The notes under the pieces are model-generated. The model saw only the letters and a list, made by a program, of their open reading frames with translations, was not told where the DNA came from and ran no database searches. A stretch of 64,000 nucleotides of DNA from Lysobacter sp. Root494. GTDB lineage: Bacteria > Pseudomonadota > Gammaproteobacteria > Xanthomonadales > Xanthomonadaceae. The stretch lies in assembly GCF_001427225.1 (NCBI RefSeq), contig NZ_LMFH01000005.1, forward strand, positions 265,045 to 329,044, read 5' to 3'. Positions 5,085 to 13,555 of this stretch are shown here, piece after piece (the first letter of the stretch is position 1; every line of letters starts with the position of its first letter). Made by a program: the position numbers and the translations under genes.

Positions 5085-6899
5085 TCAGCCCTTCTTCGCC
5101 GCAATCCACCGGTCGATCTTGCCTTCCAGCACCGACAGCGGCACCGCACCGTCCTTCAGCACTTCCGCATGGAATTCGCGCACGTCGAACTTGTCGCCGA
5201 GCGCCTTCTGCGCGCGATCGCGCAGTTCCTGGATCTTCAGTTCGCCGATCTTGTACGCCAGCGCCTGGCCGGGGATGGCCATGTAGCGCTCGGCCTCGGC
5301 GGTCGACTGGGTTTCGGATTCGGCCGAGTTGTCGAGCATGTACTTGATCACCTGCTCGCGCGACCAGCCCTTGCTGTGCAAGCCGGTGTCGACGACGAGG
5401 CGGATCGCCCGCCACAGTTCGTTCTGCAGGTAGCCGAAGTAGCTGTACGGATCGGTGTAGACACCCAGATCCTTGCCGAGCGATTCCGCGTACAGGCCCC
5501 AGCCTTCCGCGAAGGCCGTTTCGCCGCCGAAACGACGGAAGGCGGGGAGGTTGGTGAGTTCCTGTTGCAGTGCGATCTGGAAGTGATGGCCGGGGATGGC
5601 TTCATGCAGGTAGAGGTCCTCGGCGTCCCACGTCTTGCGAGTCGGCAGGTCGTAGGTGTTGACGTAGAAGATGCCGGGACGCGAACCGTCTTCGCTGGGC
5701 GGGTAGTATTGCCCACCGGCCATGGACTGCGCGCGGAAAGCCTCGACCGGACGGATCTCGAACGGCGACTTCGGAATAAGCGAGAACTGCTCGGGAATCT
5801 TCTGGTTGATCTTCGCCTCGAGCGAACGGTAGTACTTCAGCAGGTCTTCCTCGCTCTTGAAGCTGAAGCGCTTGTCGGTCTGCATGAACTTGAAGAAGTC
5901 CTGCAGCGATCCCTTGAAGCCGACTTCCTGCATGACCTTGCCGATTTCGCCATGGATACGCGCGACTTCGTTCAGGCCGATCTGGTGGATTTCCTCCGGC
6001 GACTTGTCGGTCGTGGTGGAATTGCGCGCGTTGAAGGCGTACCACGCCTTGCCGTTGGGCAATGCGTCCATGCCTGGAGTCGAGCGCGTCTTCGCCATGT
6101 ATTCGTCGGCGATGAAGCCGCGCATCTTGCGGAAAGCCGGCATGAGCTGCTGGCCGATCATGTCGCGGTAAGCCGCGGTCAGCCGCTCCTTGTCCTCCGC
6201 GGAGAAATCCTTCGGCATGTTGGTGATGGGACCCCAGAACAGCGTGTCCTCGGGCTTGTCCTTGATGAGCGCGTCGAACTGCGGCAGCACTTTCACCATC
6301 AGCGCCTTGGGCTGGACGACGCCCGTCTTCATGCCTTCGCGCATGTTCGCGACAGCGGTGTCGAAGATGCCCGGGATCCGCGCGCCGCGGGCCAGCCAGT
6401 TGTCGTAGTCCTTCACCGTCTTGAACGGTTGCGCACTGGTGCCGGAACCCAGCTGTGCGATGAAGCCGGCGATGTTGTTGAACTGGTCCATCGGCAGCAT
6501 CCAGCCGGGGAACTGCTCGGACTCCAACGCCTGTTCGGCGTTACGGACGAATATTTCGTAGCTGATCAGCGCCTGGCCATCGAGTCCTTCGGGACCGATG
6601 TCCTTCACGGTCTTGAGCCAGCGCGTATTGAAGTCGTGCGTCTGCTGGCGGTATTGCGCCGAGAGGAAATCGGGCAGCTGGTCGTTGTAGCGCGGGTCGC
6701 CCTGGAACGTGGCCTGGATCGGGTTGAGCTTGAGGGTTTCTTCCCAGTACTGAGCGTAGAGCTTCTCGAGCTGGGCGGCCTTGTTCTGCGTTGCGGGCTG
6801 CGAAGCCGGCGTGGTGGCGGTATCGCCAGCGGGTGCGCCGGTGCAGCCTGCCAGCGCGGTGAGGAGGGCGACGGATAACACGAGCGGACGCAGGGTCAT
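5085..6899 (-). CDS. DUF885 family lipoprotein metallopeptidase
   Basis: A 604-aa protein. The start MTLRPLVLSV gives a lipoprotein signal with lipobox LAGC (Cys19); the upstream extension of the frame is rejected. The zinc motif HEAIPGHH near residues 431-438 is the hallmark of DUF885, a peptidase family related to angiotensin-converting-enzyme-like gluzincins. The segments FAEGWGLYAESLG and PGQALAYKIGELKIQELR are also typical of the family. It probably acts in the periplasm as a lipid-anchored peptidase. It is convergent with intI and marks the right chromosomal flank of the integron. Confidence 0.9.
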   Translation of the reverse strand: MTLRPLVLSVALLTALAGCTGAPAGDTATTPASQPATQNKAAQLEKLYAQYWEETLKLNPIQATFQGDPRYNDQLPDFLSAQYRQQTHDFNTRWLKTVKDIGPEGLDGQALISYEIFVRNAEQALESEQFPGWMLPMDQFNNIAGFIAQLGSGTSAQPFKTVKDYDNWLARGARIPGIFDTAVANMREGMKTGVVQPKALMVKVLPQFDALIKDKPEDTLFWGPITNMPKDFSAEDKERLTAAYRDMIGQQLMPAFRKMRGFIADEYMAKTRSTPGMDALPNGKAWYAFNARNSTTTDKSPEEIHQIGLNEVARIHGEIGKVMQEVGFKGSLQDFFKFMQTDKRFSFKSEEDLLKYYRSLEAKINQKIPEQFSLIPKSPFEIRPVEAFRAQSMAGGQYYPPSEDGSRPGIFYVNTYDLPTRKTWDAEDLYLHEAIPGHHFQIALQQELTNLPAFRRFGGETAFAEGWGLYAESLGKDLGVYTDPYSYFGYLQNELWRAIRLVVDTGLHSKGWSREQVIKYMLDNSAESETQSTAEAERYMAIPGQALAYKIGELKIQELRDRAQKALGDKFDVREFHAEVLKDGAVPLSVLEGKIDRWIAAKKG

Positions 6900-7284
6900 G
6901 ACGGGTCCTATCACTGACAGAGGGGAACCGAAGCATACCCACACGCGCTCGGTTGGCGCTGGCCAAAAGTCATGGGGCGCCACGACAACACACGCTTGCC
7001 ACACAGCCGAACGCGCCGCCGCGCGCGAGGACAGTGGGCTTCAGGCTTTTGCGTGCGGGGAATTGGCCGCCGCGCGCGAGGGCAGTGGGCTTCAGACTTT
7101 TGCGTGCCGGGAATTGCCGAACGGGCCGCCGCCGCGCGAGGGCAGTGGCTTCAGGCTTGTGCCGGGAATCGCCGAACGCGGCACCGCGCGCGAGGGCAAC
7201 GGGCTTCGGACTTTTGCGTCCCGGAAGTTGTCGAACACGCCGCCGTGCGATGGCACCCGGCTTCGCGTTTTCACGTACCGGATC
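6900..7284. repeat. Gene-free gap with a degenerate ~55-bp minisatellite
   Basis: No gene is seen. From about 7009 to 7281 there are five imperfect tandem copies of a 50-59-bp unit. Each contains a CGCCGCGCGCGAGGGCA-like block, then GTGGGCTTC, then CTTTTGCGTGCCGGGAATT. Approximate boundaries are 7009, 7061, 7111, 7166 and 7224. The copies diverge with position, so this is not a recent expansion. It separates the yhhQ stop from the DUF885 start and would hold the promoter of the latter. Confidence 0.8.
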
Positions 7285-8091
7285 CTACTGCGCCGCTTCC
7301 AGCCGCAACTGCTCCGCACGGCGTTCGCCGAGATACCGCGTGATCGAGCGCCGTACCAGGTACAGCAGCGGAATCATCAGCACGGCGGCCAGCATCTTGT
7401 AGCCGTAGTTGACCGTGCTGACCGCAAGGAACAGCGATGTTGGCCAGTGCTGCGGCCCGAGCACGAATGCGATGTAGAGGACGACGAAGCTGTCGACGAG
7501 CTGCGACACGGCGGTCGACCCGGTTGCCCGCAACCACACATGCTTTTCGCCAGTGACGTCGCGGATGCGATGGAAGACGGCCACGTCGATCAGCTGTCCG
7601 ACGATGAAGGCGACCAGCGAGCCACCGATGGTCCACAGGCCTTGCCCGAACACGGCGGCGAAGGCGGCCTGGTAATCGGCGACGCCCTGCGACTCGGCGG
7701 CCTTGATCCACCAACCCGCCGGGGCGAGCGAGATCGCCGCGAAGGCGAAAAGGAATCCGTAGACGATCAGTCCGGCTGCGAGCCAGGAGATCAGGCGCAC
7801 GCCGCGGCGACCGTAGAACTCGTTGACGACGTCGGTCATCAGGAACACCACCGGCCACAGCAGCGTGCCGGCGGTGAAGGACAATGATCCGCTCTGGCCG
7901 AAGAGATTCCATTGCAACGGGGCGATGCCGAGCGTGTCTTCGAGCGCGAAGATCTTGACGCCAATGAATTCGGCCAGCACCGCGTTCACGCAGAAGAACG
8001 CGGCGAGGATGACGAAGAGGCGCAGGGCGCGATCGTCGAGGAGGCGCGAGGTGGGGATGGAAGGGAGCGGAATGTGGGTGGTGTCGTTCAT
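7285..8091 (-). CDS. yhhQ: Queuosine precursor transporter
   Basis: A 268-aa inner-membrane protein with about six helices, of the YhhQ/vitamin-uptake-like (VUT) family that takes up 7-cyano-7-deazaguanine for queuosine synthesis. Recognisable family stretches are VNAVLAEFIGVKIF, LLWPVVFLMTDVVNEFYGRRGVR, SLVAFIVGQLIDVAVFHRIR and LVDSFVVLYIAFVLG. The start MNDTTHIPL is preferred; the open frame upstream adds 32 unconserved-looking residues. The gene ends at the minisatellite. Confidence 0.9.
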   Translation of the reverse strand: MNDTTHIPLPSIPTSRLLDDRALRLFVILAAFFCVNAVLAEFIGVKIFALEDTLGIAPLQWNLFGQSGSLSFTAGTLLWPVVFLMTDVVNEFYGRRGVRLISWLAAGLIVYGFLFAFAAISLAPAGWWIKAAESQGVADYQAAFAAVFGQGLWTIGGSLVAFIVGQLIDVAVFHRIRDVTGEKHVWLRATGSTAVSQLVDSFVVLYIAFVLGPQHWPTSLFLAVSTVNYGYKMLAAVLMIPLLYLVRRSITRYLGERRAEQLRLEAAQ

Positions 8092-8183
8092 GCGTGGCTT
8101 CCTTCCTGCAGGGACGTCGTCGCCTTCAGGCGGTAGTTTGTCATCGTCGGCCGCCCCCGCGGCATCTGCATCCACGCACGGAT

Positions 8184-8861
8184 TCAATTCGCGGGCGGGC
8201 GCGGCGGCGAGAACGGGATCGAATCCGGCGATACCGCCCCGCCGGAGATGATGAAGCTCATCGCCTGGTCCACCGTCCAGTCGGTCGGAGTGATCTTTTC
8301 CACCGGCACGATTTCGAGATATCCCGATGTCGGATTCGGCGTGGTCGGCACGTAGACGGCGGCGAGTTCGCGACCGGTGCCGTTTTCATGCATCACCTTG
8401 GTGACGAAACCGAGCGTTTTCATCTCGGTATGCGGGAAGTCGATCAGTACCACGCGCTGGGTGCCGTCCGGCTTGGTCTGCAGGATGTCCAGCAACTGGC
8501 GTGCGCTGCCGTAGATGGTGCTCGCCAGCGGAATGCGGCGAATCAGCGACTCGAACCAGCGCAGCACACGTTGCCCGATCACGATTCGGGCCATGACGCC
8601 GGAAAACAGGATGACCGCCAGGGTTGCCAGCAGGGCGAGCGCCGTCTGCACCCACGGCTGCGCAACCCAGCCGAGCGCCTGCGGCGACACCCTGGCGAGA
8701 TTGCTCAGCAGCGGACCGATCAGCGGGCGGCTGATGTCCGACAGCAGGACGAAGACGAACTTGATCACCACCCAGGTCAACCAGATCGGCAGCAGGGTGA
8801 GCAGCCCGGTAACGAAGAGGCGCTGGAAGCTGGGGCGGGCAGGGGCGGTCATGCGGCGCAT
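8184..8861 (-). CDS. DUF502 family membrane protein
   Basis: A 225-aa protein with two strong N-terminal membrane helices (near residues 14-40 and 70-93) and a soluble C-terminal domain. The region PLASTIYGSARQLLDIL and the later TTPNPTSGYLEIVP are characteristic of DUF502 proteins. Function is unknown; the family is common in bacteria and plants. A start at ATG 8852 (MTAPARPS) is equally possible. It lies between the kinase gene and yhhQ, all on the minus strand. Confidence 0.85.
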   Translation of the reverse strand: MRRMTAPARPSFQRLFVTGLLTLLPIWLTWVVIKFVFVLLSDISRPLIGPLLSNLARVSPQALGWVAQPWVQTALALLATLAVILFSGVMARIVIGQRVLRWFESLIRRIPLASTIYGSARQLLDILQTKPDGTQRVVLIDFPHTEMKTLGFVTKVMHENGTGRELAAVYVPTTPNPTSGYLEIVPVEKITPTDWTVDQAMSFIISGGAVSPDSIPFSPPRPPAN

Positions 8862-8902
8862 TGTAGGCGTTGCAGCGACTCACCCAGGCCGGGAATGACG
8901 CG

Positions 8903-10909
8903 TTATTGCAGATCGCGAACGAGCCGGAAGCCCACGTCGTCATAGCCCCGGTTCGCCAGCAGTGGGCGTTGCGCGGTCGAATTCCGCCACGACTTGCCAC
9001 TCGCTACCCGGCGCGTGCAGCCCGATGCGCAGTCGCGTGACCACAGCGAGACGGCGCGGTTGCCTGATTGCGCGGGCGTGCCGCTCGCCTCTGCGCTGGT
9101 GGGCAGGCGCCATTGCTGGCCGGTGCGACGGCTGTACCAGCTCGCATAGGCCTCGGCGTCCTGGAGCGACACGCAGACGACGGGTTCGTCTTCCTTCTGG
9201 AAGAAGCCTGGCGAACGCCAGTCGCGCGGCGCGATCACGCGCAGGAACGACGCGCGTTCGCGGCACAGCGATGGCGTACGCCGCGTTGCTTCGACGAAGC
9301 GCGCGTAGTCGGAGCGCGATACCGCCACGCGATTCACCGCGACGGCGCCTTCGCTGCCCGCGCGGAGGACTCCGCCTTCGGGAAGGACGGCACCCATGCG
9401 CGGCATCTTCTGCACACGGCTGGCGAAGTCCGCGCCCAGTTGCGGCGCCAGGCCGAAGTCGGTGACCAGCTGCACGGTGCGCTGCGCGGTATCGTGGTCG
9501 TAGCGCTTCGCAGCACTGTCGAAGCGGGATTTCACCGCGGTTTCGACCTTCCCGCGCAGGCGCAGCCAGGCGGGAGAAGCCGCGGTGCCGGTCTGCTGCG
9601 CCAACGAAGTCGCCATCGCGTACACCTCGCGGGCACGCGCGTCATTGCCGTCGCGGATCTGCGTGGCGATCGTGCCCGCGAATGCGTCGGTGAGATCTTC
9701 GACGACCGTGAGCACTTCCGCGTTCGTCGCGTCGGCATTCCAGGCTTCCAGCACGCTGGTGTAGGCGTTGGCGCCGATCGGCGCGGTGAGCTGTCCCGCG
9801 GCAATGCGGCTGCGCGCGGTAGTGATCGCTGCGCGCGCGGGCGAATCCGCTAGCGGCTTGAGCATCGCCGTGGTGACTTCGTTGTGCGCGGAGATCGTCG
9901 CGGCGTCGGCGGCGCTTTCCGGCGTGGCATCGGGAGTGTTGCGGCGGGAAAGGTACTCCGCGCCCAGCACACCGATCCCGATGAAGGCGAGCAGGGCGCA
10001 AACCGCCCAGATGGGTTTTGCATACTGCTGCAATGGTGCGAGCCGATGCAGGCGATCGCGCAGCGCGGGCAGCAGGCTGCGCTGCATGACCGACTCGATG
10101 CCCGCTCGCATCTGCGCGGCATCCTCGAAGCGCTGCGACGGCTGCTTCGCCAGCGCGCGATTCATGAAATGCTGCCAGTGCGCGAGGTGCGCCGGCAGCT
10201 TCGGAATCGGGTCCTGTGCGTGCATGACCGCCATCGACAGCGCGTCCTGCGCCTCGAACGGCAACCGGCCGGTCAGCATTTCCCAGATCAGCACGCCCAG
10301 CGCGTACAGGTCGGCGCGGCCGTCGACGACTTCGCCGCGCGCCTGTTCCGGTGCCATGTACGCCGTGCTGCCCACCGCAAGGCCCGTCGCGGTCATCCGC
10401 GCGCCGCCCCAGTCCTTGCGCAGCGCGATGCCGAAGTCGGCGAGCAGCGGACGGTCGGCGTCGTCGAAGAGGACGTTCTCGGCCTTCACGTCGCGATGGA
10501 CGATGTTGCGCGAATGCGCGTAGCCCAGCACCGACAGCAAGGTGTTGGCGATCTCGACGACGCGCCGTTCGCTCTTGCTGTAGTCGCGCTGGCCCAGGTG
10601 TCCGCGCGCCATGTACGGCATCGCGTAGTAGGGCAGGCCTTCGACCGTGCGCCCGACTTCGTAGATGCGCACGACGTGCGGGTGCTCGAGGCGAGCGATC
10701 GTGCGCACCTCGTTCTCGAAGCGGCGGCGGCTGACCTCGTCGGCGAGCGCCTGCGGCGACATCACCTTGACCGCGACATCGCGGCCCAGCGTGTGCTGGC
10801 GCGCGAGATACACGGTCGACATGCCGCCGTGGTTGATCATGCGCAGCAATCGATAACCGGCAATGTCCGGCAATGGAATGCCGTCGTCGTGTCTCGGCTC
10901 TTCAGCCAT
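8903..10909 (-). CDS. Membrane Ser/Thr protein kinase with C-terminal FGE-sulfatase-like domain
   Basis: A 668-aa bacterial Hanks-type kinase. The glycine loop is NHGGMSTV (26-33), with Lys48 (AVKV), the catalytic HRDVKAEN (138-145), DFG (158-160) and the APE motif in MAPEQARGE. One membrane helix (IWAVCALLAFIGIGVLG) lies near residue 300. A periplasmic linker of about 200 residues follows. The last ~140 residues (VVCVSLQDAEAYASWYSRRTGQQWRLPTSAE ... DVGFRLVRDLQ) match the fold of formylglycine-generating enzyme/SUMF1-like domains, here probably a ligand-sensing or binding module. The start is taken at MAEEPRHDDG; an upstream GC-rich extension is rejected. Confidence 0.88.
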   Translation of the reverse strand: MAEEPRHDDGIPLPDIAGYRLLRMINHGGMSTVYLARQHTLGRDVAVKVMSPQALADEVSRRRFENEVRTIARLEHPHVVRIYEVGRTVEGLPYYAMPYMARGHLGQRDYSKSERRVVEIANTLLSVLGYAHSRNIVHRDVKAENVLFDDADRPLLADFGIALRKDWGGARMTATGLAVGSTAYMAPEQARGEVVDGRADLYALGVLIWEMLTGRLPFEAQDALSMAVMHAQDPIPKLPAHLAHWQHFMNRALAKQPSQRFEDAAQMRAGIESVMQRSLLPALRDRLHRLAPLQQYAKPIWAVCALLAFIGIGVLGAEYLSRRNTPDATPESAADAATISAHNEVTTAMLKPLADSPARAAITTARSRIAAGQLTAPIGANAYTSVLEAWNADATNAEVLTVVEDLTDAFAGTIATQIRDGNDARAREVYAMATSLAQQTGTAASPAWLRLRGKVETAVKSRFDSAAKRYDHDTAQRTVQLVTDFGLAPQLGADFASRVQKMPRMGAVLPEGGVLRAGSEGAVAVNRVAVSRSDYARFVEATRRTPSLCRERASFLRVIAPRDWRSPGFFQKEDEPVVCVSLQDAEAYASWYSRRTGQQWRLPTSAEASGTPAQSGNRAVSLWSRDCASGCTRRVASGKSWRNSTAQRPLLANRGYDDVGFRLVRDLQ

Positions 10910-11115
10910 GTTCCGCGCCCCCTGTGGCGCAGCAAGCATACCGTGCACCTGCAATCATTGCGTTCGTTGTCGCGCCTTCCGCATTCCGTTCCGGAACGAT
11001 GGCGAGCGGAATGTGATCACCGTCCACGAATTCACCTGGGGGCGCTTTTGGGCGCCGACGCGTAATGGTGGTGCAGCAGTCGTTGCGGCAGCGTGGAGTG
11101 CCGCGAGCGGGGCAC

Positions 11116-11637
11116 TCAGGCGTCGAGCGGCGCACTGGCGTCCGGCATCGCGCGTGTTGGTGTGTTCGCGTTCTCGATACGACTGCGTTTTCGCCGCACG
11201 TAGAGCTGCTTGCGGACGCGCGCGACAACCTCGCCGGAGGCATCGACAACGTCCGTTTCGAACCAGCGCAGGTGCTTGGCGCCCCCCGCCGTCGCCTCGC
11301 GCAGTTCATCGAGGATGGTGTCGTCCAGCCTGAAGCCCGCATGGACGGTGCCCCGGCCCGGTGTCAGGAATTCGATCGTGCCCGCCTGGTCCCAGACAAT
11401 GTAATCGCTGCCCAGCGCATGCAGGGTCAGCAGCATCCAGAACGGATCGGTCATCGCAAACAGGCTGCCGCCGAAGTGCACGCCGACGTAGTTGCGATTC
11501 CACGGACGGGAGCGCAATTCGACCCGTGCGCTGCGCCAGTCGGATGCGATGTCGGTGACGCGGATGCCGTTGCACAGGAACGGCGGCCATAGATTGAGGA
11601 TCCGGCGCAGCGTGCCGGCACTGATTTGGTTCTTCAT
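11116..11637 (-). CDS. DUF4442 hotdog-fold protein
   Basis: A 173-aa soluble protein beginning MKNQISAGTLRRILNLWPPFL. The segment RNYVGVHFGGSLFAMTDPFWMLLTLHALG is the DUF4442 signature, a thioesterase-like hotdog family. Its substrate is not known. The tail after YVRRKRSRIE looks disordered. The ATG at 11637 is preferred over an upstream one at 11664. About 200 bp separate its end from the kinase start; nothing recognisable is in that gap apart from a GGGGGCGC/GGGCGCC palindrome near 11040. Confidence 0.8.
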   Translation of the reverse strand: MKNQISAGTLRRILNLWPPFLCNGIRVTDIASDWRSARVELRSRPWNRNYVGVHFGGSLFAMTDPFWMLLTLHALGSDYIVWDQAGTIEFLTPGRGTVHAGFRLDDTILDELREATAGGAKHLRWFETDVVDASGEVVARVRKQLYVRRKRSRIENANTPTRAMPDASAPLDA

Positions 11638-11720
11638 CGCGTACGCCGTGGGGAAAGCGGGCACAGCTTCCCATACGCTTGCGTACAGTCAAGCGCTGGG
11701 CGGTTGCCGGCAGCGACGAC

Positions 11721-12596
11721 TCAGAACAGCAGCGACGACATCCTGCGGCGGTAGGTGCCGACCAGATCCTCGTCCTCGACGATGCGGAAGGCATCGATCA
11801 ACGACTTGCGCGGCAGCCCGTCCTCGAAGCCGCGGTCGCGACGCAGCATCTCGATGAACTGCTCCAGCCCGGCCTGCGACTCGCCGGCGACGATGCGCTG
11901 CACGCCCAGCAGGTGGCGTGCGCGCAGGTCGTCGGGATTGCTGGCGATCGCGGCTTCGAGCACTTCCACCGGCGGCGCATTGTCGAGCAGAGCCGCGAAG
12001 CCCAGGCGCGAACGCGCGCGCACGGCACGGTCGTCGTGCGCGAGGTTGGCAGGGAGGGCATCGAGCAGTTGCTCGGCCTCGTGCGCGGCGCCGGTCTTCA
12101 ACAGCGCGACCGCGAGATCCAGCTTCAGGTTGTCGTCGTCGGGATGAGTCGCGACTTCGCTGCGCAGGCGCACCACTTCGGCGTGCGGATCGATGACCGG
12201 CGCTTCGGTTTCCGGCGCTTCCTGTGCCGGAGCGGCGGCGGCCGGTTCGATGCCATGGTGCTTGAGGAATTCGCGCAGCTGGCCTTCCGGCAGCGCGCCG
12301 GGGAATCCATCGACGAGCTGCCCGCCCTTGACCAGGAACACGGTCGGAATCGAGCGCACCTGGAACGCGGCGCCGAGCTCCTGCTCCTTGTCGACGTCGA
12401 CCTTGGCCAGCACGAAGGCACCGTTGTATTCGCCCGCGAGTTTTTCGAGGATCGGCCCAAGGGTCTTGCACGGCCCGCACCACTCGGCCCAGAAGTCCAC
12501 GAGCACCGGCGTTTCCAGCGACTTCTGCAGGACATCGGCTTCGAAGTTGGCCGTAGTGGCATCGAAGACGTGCGGTTTGGCGGTGTCGGTGGTCAT
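11721..12596 (-). CDS. cnoX: Thioredoxin-TPR chaperedoxin
   Basis: A 291-aa protein. Residues 1-115 form a thioredoxin domain with WCGPC (Cys40, Cys43). A Pro/Ala/Glu linker follows, then a C-terminal helical TPR domain (VRLRSEVATHPDDDNLKLDLAVALLKTG..., LRARHLLGVQRIVAGESQAGLEQFIEML). This is the architecture of CnoX (YbbN), a holdase that protects proteins from oxidation and hands them to GroEL/DnaK. E. coli YbbN has a non-redox SxxC motif, whereas the CxxC here suggests thioredoxin activity. The start MTTDTAKP is chosen; upstream residues are low-complexity. Confidence 0.9.
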   Translation of the reverse strand: MTTDTAKPHVFDATTANFEADVLQKSLETPVLVDFWAEWCGPCKTLGPILEKLAGEYNGAFVLAKVDVDKEQELGAAFQVRSIPTVFLVKGGQLVDGFPGALPEGQLREFLKHHGIEPAAAAPAQEAPETEAPVIDPHAEVVRLRSEVATHPDDDNLKLDLAVALLKTGAAHEAEQLLDALPANLAHDDRAVRARSRLGFAALLDNAPPVEVLEAAIASNPDDLRARHLLGVQRIVAGESQAGLEQFIEMLRRDRGFEDGLPRKSLIDAFRIVEDEDLVGTYRRRMSSLLF

Positions 12597-12686
12597 CTTC
12601 AGGTCGGCTCGTGAACGATGGCGGCGAGATGGGGGCGGAAGCCGCGGGACGCAAGCTCGGCACGGGCGGCACGCTAGCATGTGGGC

Positions 12687-13313
12687 ATGAAAAGCCTGGT
12701 TTCCCTGCTTTCCCGGCATGCGGCGCTGGCCGCGATGCTGCTCTTCGCCGGAACGGCCGTGTTCGCGGGCCGTATCGACGGCTACTCGCATGCGCAGCAT
12801 CCGTTGGCGCTGCTGGGCGCGAGTCCATTGCCCCACGCGTGGATCTTCAACCTGCTGGCGTTCGTGGTGCCCGGCCTGCTGCTCGCATGGGGTGCCTTGC
12901 GTTTGCGCGAAGCCTTGCCTGCGGGCGCGGATGGAACGACGCCCTGGAGCGGCCGGGTCGGAGCACAGCTAATGCTGGTTTCCGCGTTGGCGTTCGCGGC
13001 GCAGGGCGTGTTGCCGCTCGATGCCGGCGACCTCGAAGGCGTCCGCAGCGCACGCCATGCCGCGGCGTGGATGGTGTGGTGGATCGCCTTTGCCGCCGGT
13101 GGGTTGTTGCTCGCGCTGGGACTGCGCGGCCACGTCCTGCGGTGGCGCGGGATCGCCGCCAGTTCGCTGTTGGCGGCGCTCCTGTTGCCCGTGCTGGCGC
13201 TGTTGCTGCCGATGCTGGTTCCGGCTGGCAGCGCGCAAAGACTGGCGTTCGCCCTCTGGTTTCTCTGGGCGTTGCAGACGGCCCGCGTCGTGAACCGCGT
13301 CCTTCAGCCGTAG
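12687..13313 (+). CDS. DUF998-like membrane protein
   Basis: A 208-aa inner-membrane protein with about six helices. The run of an N-terminal helix, YSHAQHPLALLGASPLPHAWIFNLLAFVVPG, and a later VLPLDAGDLEG...RHAAAWMVWW segment fits the DUF998 family, whose function is not established. GTG at 12681 is in frame, but ATG at 12687 is preferred. Its 3' end overlaps the 3' end of the convergent SemiSWEET gene by 10 bp. It shares a 90-bp divergent promoter region with cnoX. Confidence 0.75.
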   Translation: MKSLVSLLSRHAALAAMLLFAGTAVFAGRIDGYSHAQHPLALLGASPLPHAWIFNLLAFVVPGLLLAWGALRLREALPAGADGTTPWSGRVGAQLMLVSALAFAAQGVLPLDAGDLEGVRSARHAAAWMVWWIAFAAGGLLLALGLRGHVLRWRGIAASSLLAALLLPVLALLLPMLVPAGSAQRLAFALWFLWALQTARVVNRVLQP

Positions 13314-13555
13314 CGGATCTTCAGTGCCAGGATCGTCGACGACAGCGCGAGCGTGACGATGTTCGACAGGATCATCGGCCACGACATCAGTACCAGGCCA
13401 TAGACGAGCCAGAACGCGACGCCCACGGTGAACATCACGTACATCCCGAGCGAGATGCTGTGCGTCTCCTTCGTGCGGATGGTCCTGACCGCCTGCGGGA
13501 TGAACGAGAACGTGGTCAGCGCCGCCGCGACGAAGCCGGCCCATTCGCCATTCAT
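13304..13555 (-). CDS. SemiSWEET family sugar transporter
   Basis: An 83-aa protein with three membrane helices and the PQ-loop signature [24 protein letters not shown] in the first part, followed by [14 protein letters not shown]. SemiSWEETs are three-helix bundles that dimerise to make a sugar uniporter. The length is standard for the family. Its ATG overlaps the stop of the upstream amidohydrolase gene (ATGA), so the two are translationally coupled. Substrate not predictable. Confidence 0.9.
   Translation of the reverse strand: MNGEWAGFVAAALTTFSFIPQAVRTIRTKETHSISLGMYVMFTVGVAFWLVYGLVLMSWPMILSNIVTLALSSTILALKIRYG

Noticed and set aside
4803-6878. A 691-codon open frame on the + strand opposite the DUF885 gene
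   Set aside because: It is the antisense of a gene with clear family motifs; long antisense frames are expected at this GC content and the product shows only the repetitive Arg/Val/Leu composition typical of such shadows.
7092-7319. A 75-codon minus-strand frame in the minisatellite
   Set aside because: It is just repeated minisatellite translated in one frame, overlaps the end of yhhQ and has no ribosome binding site.
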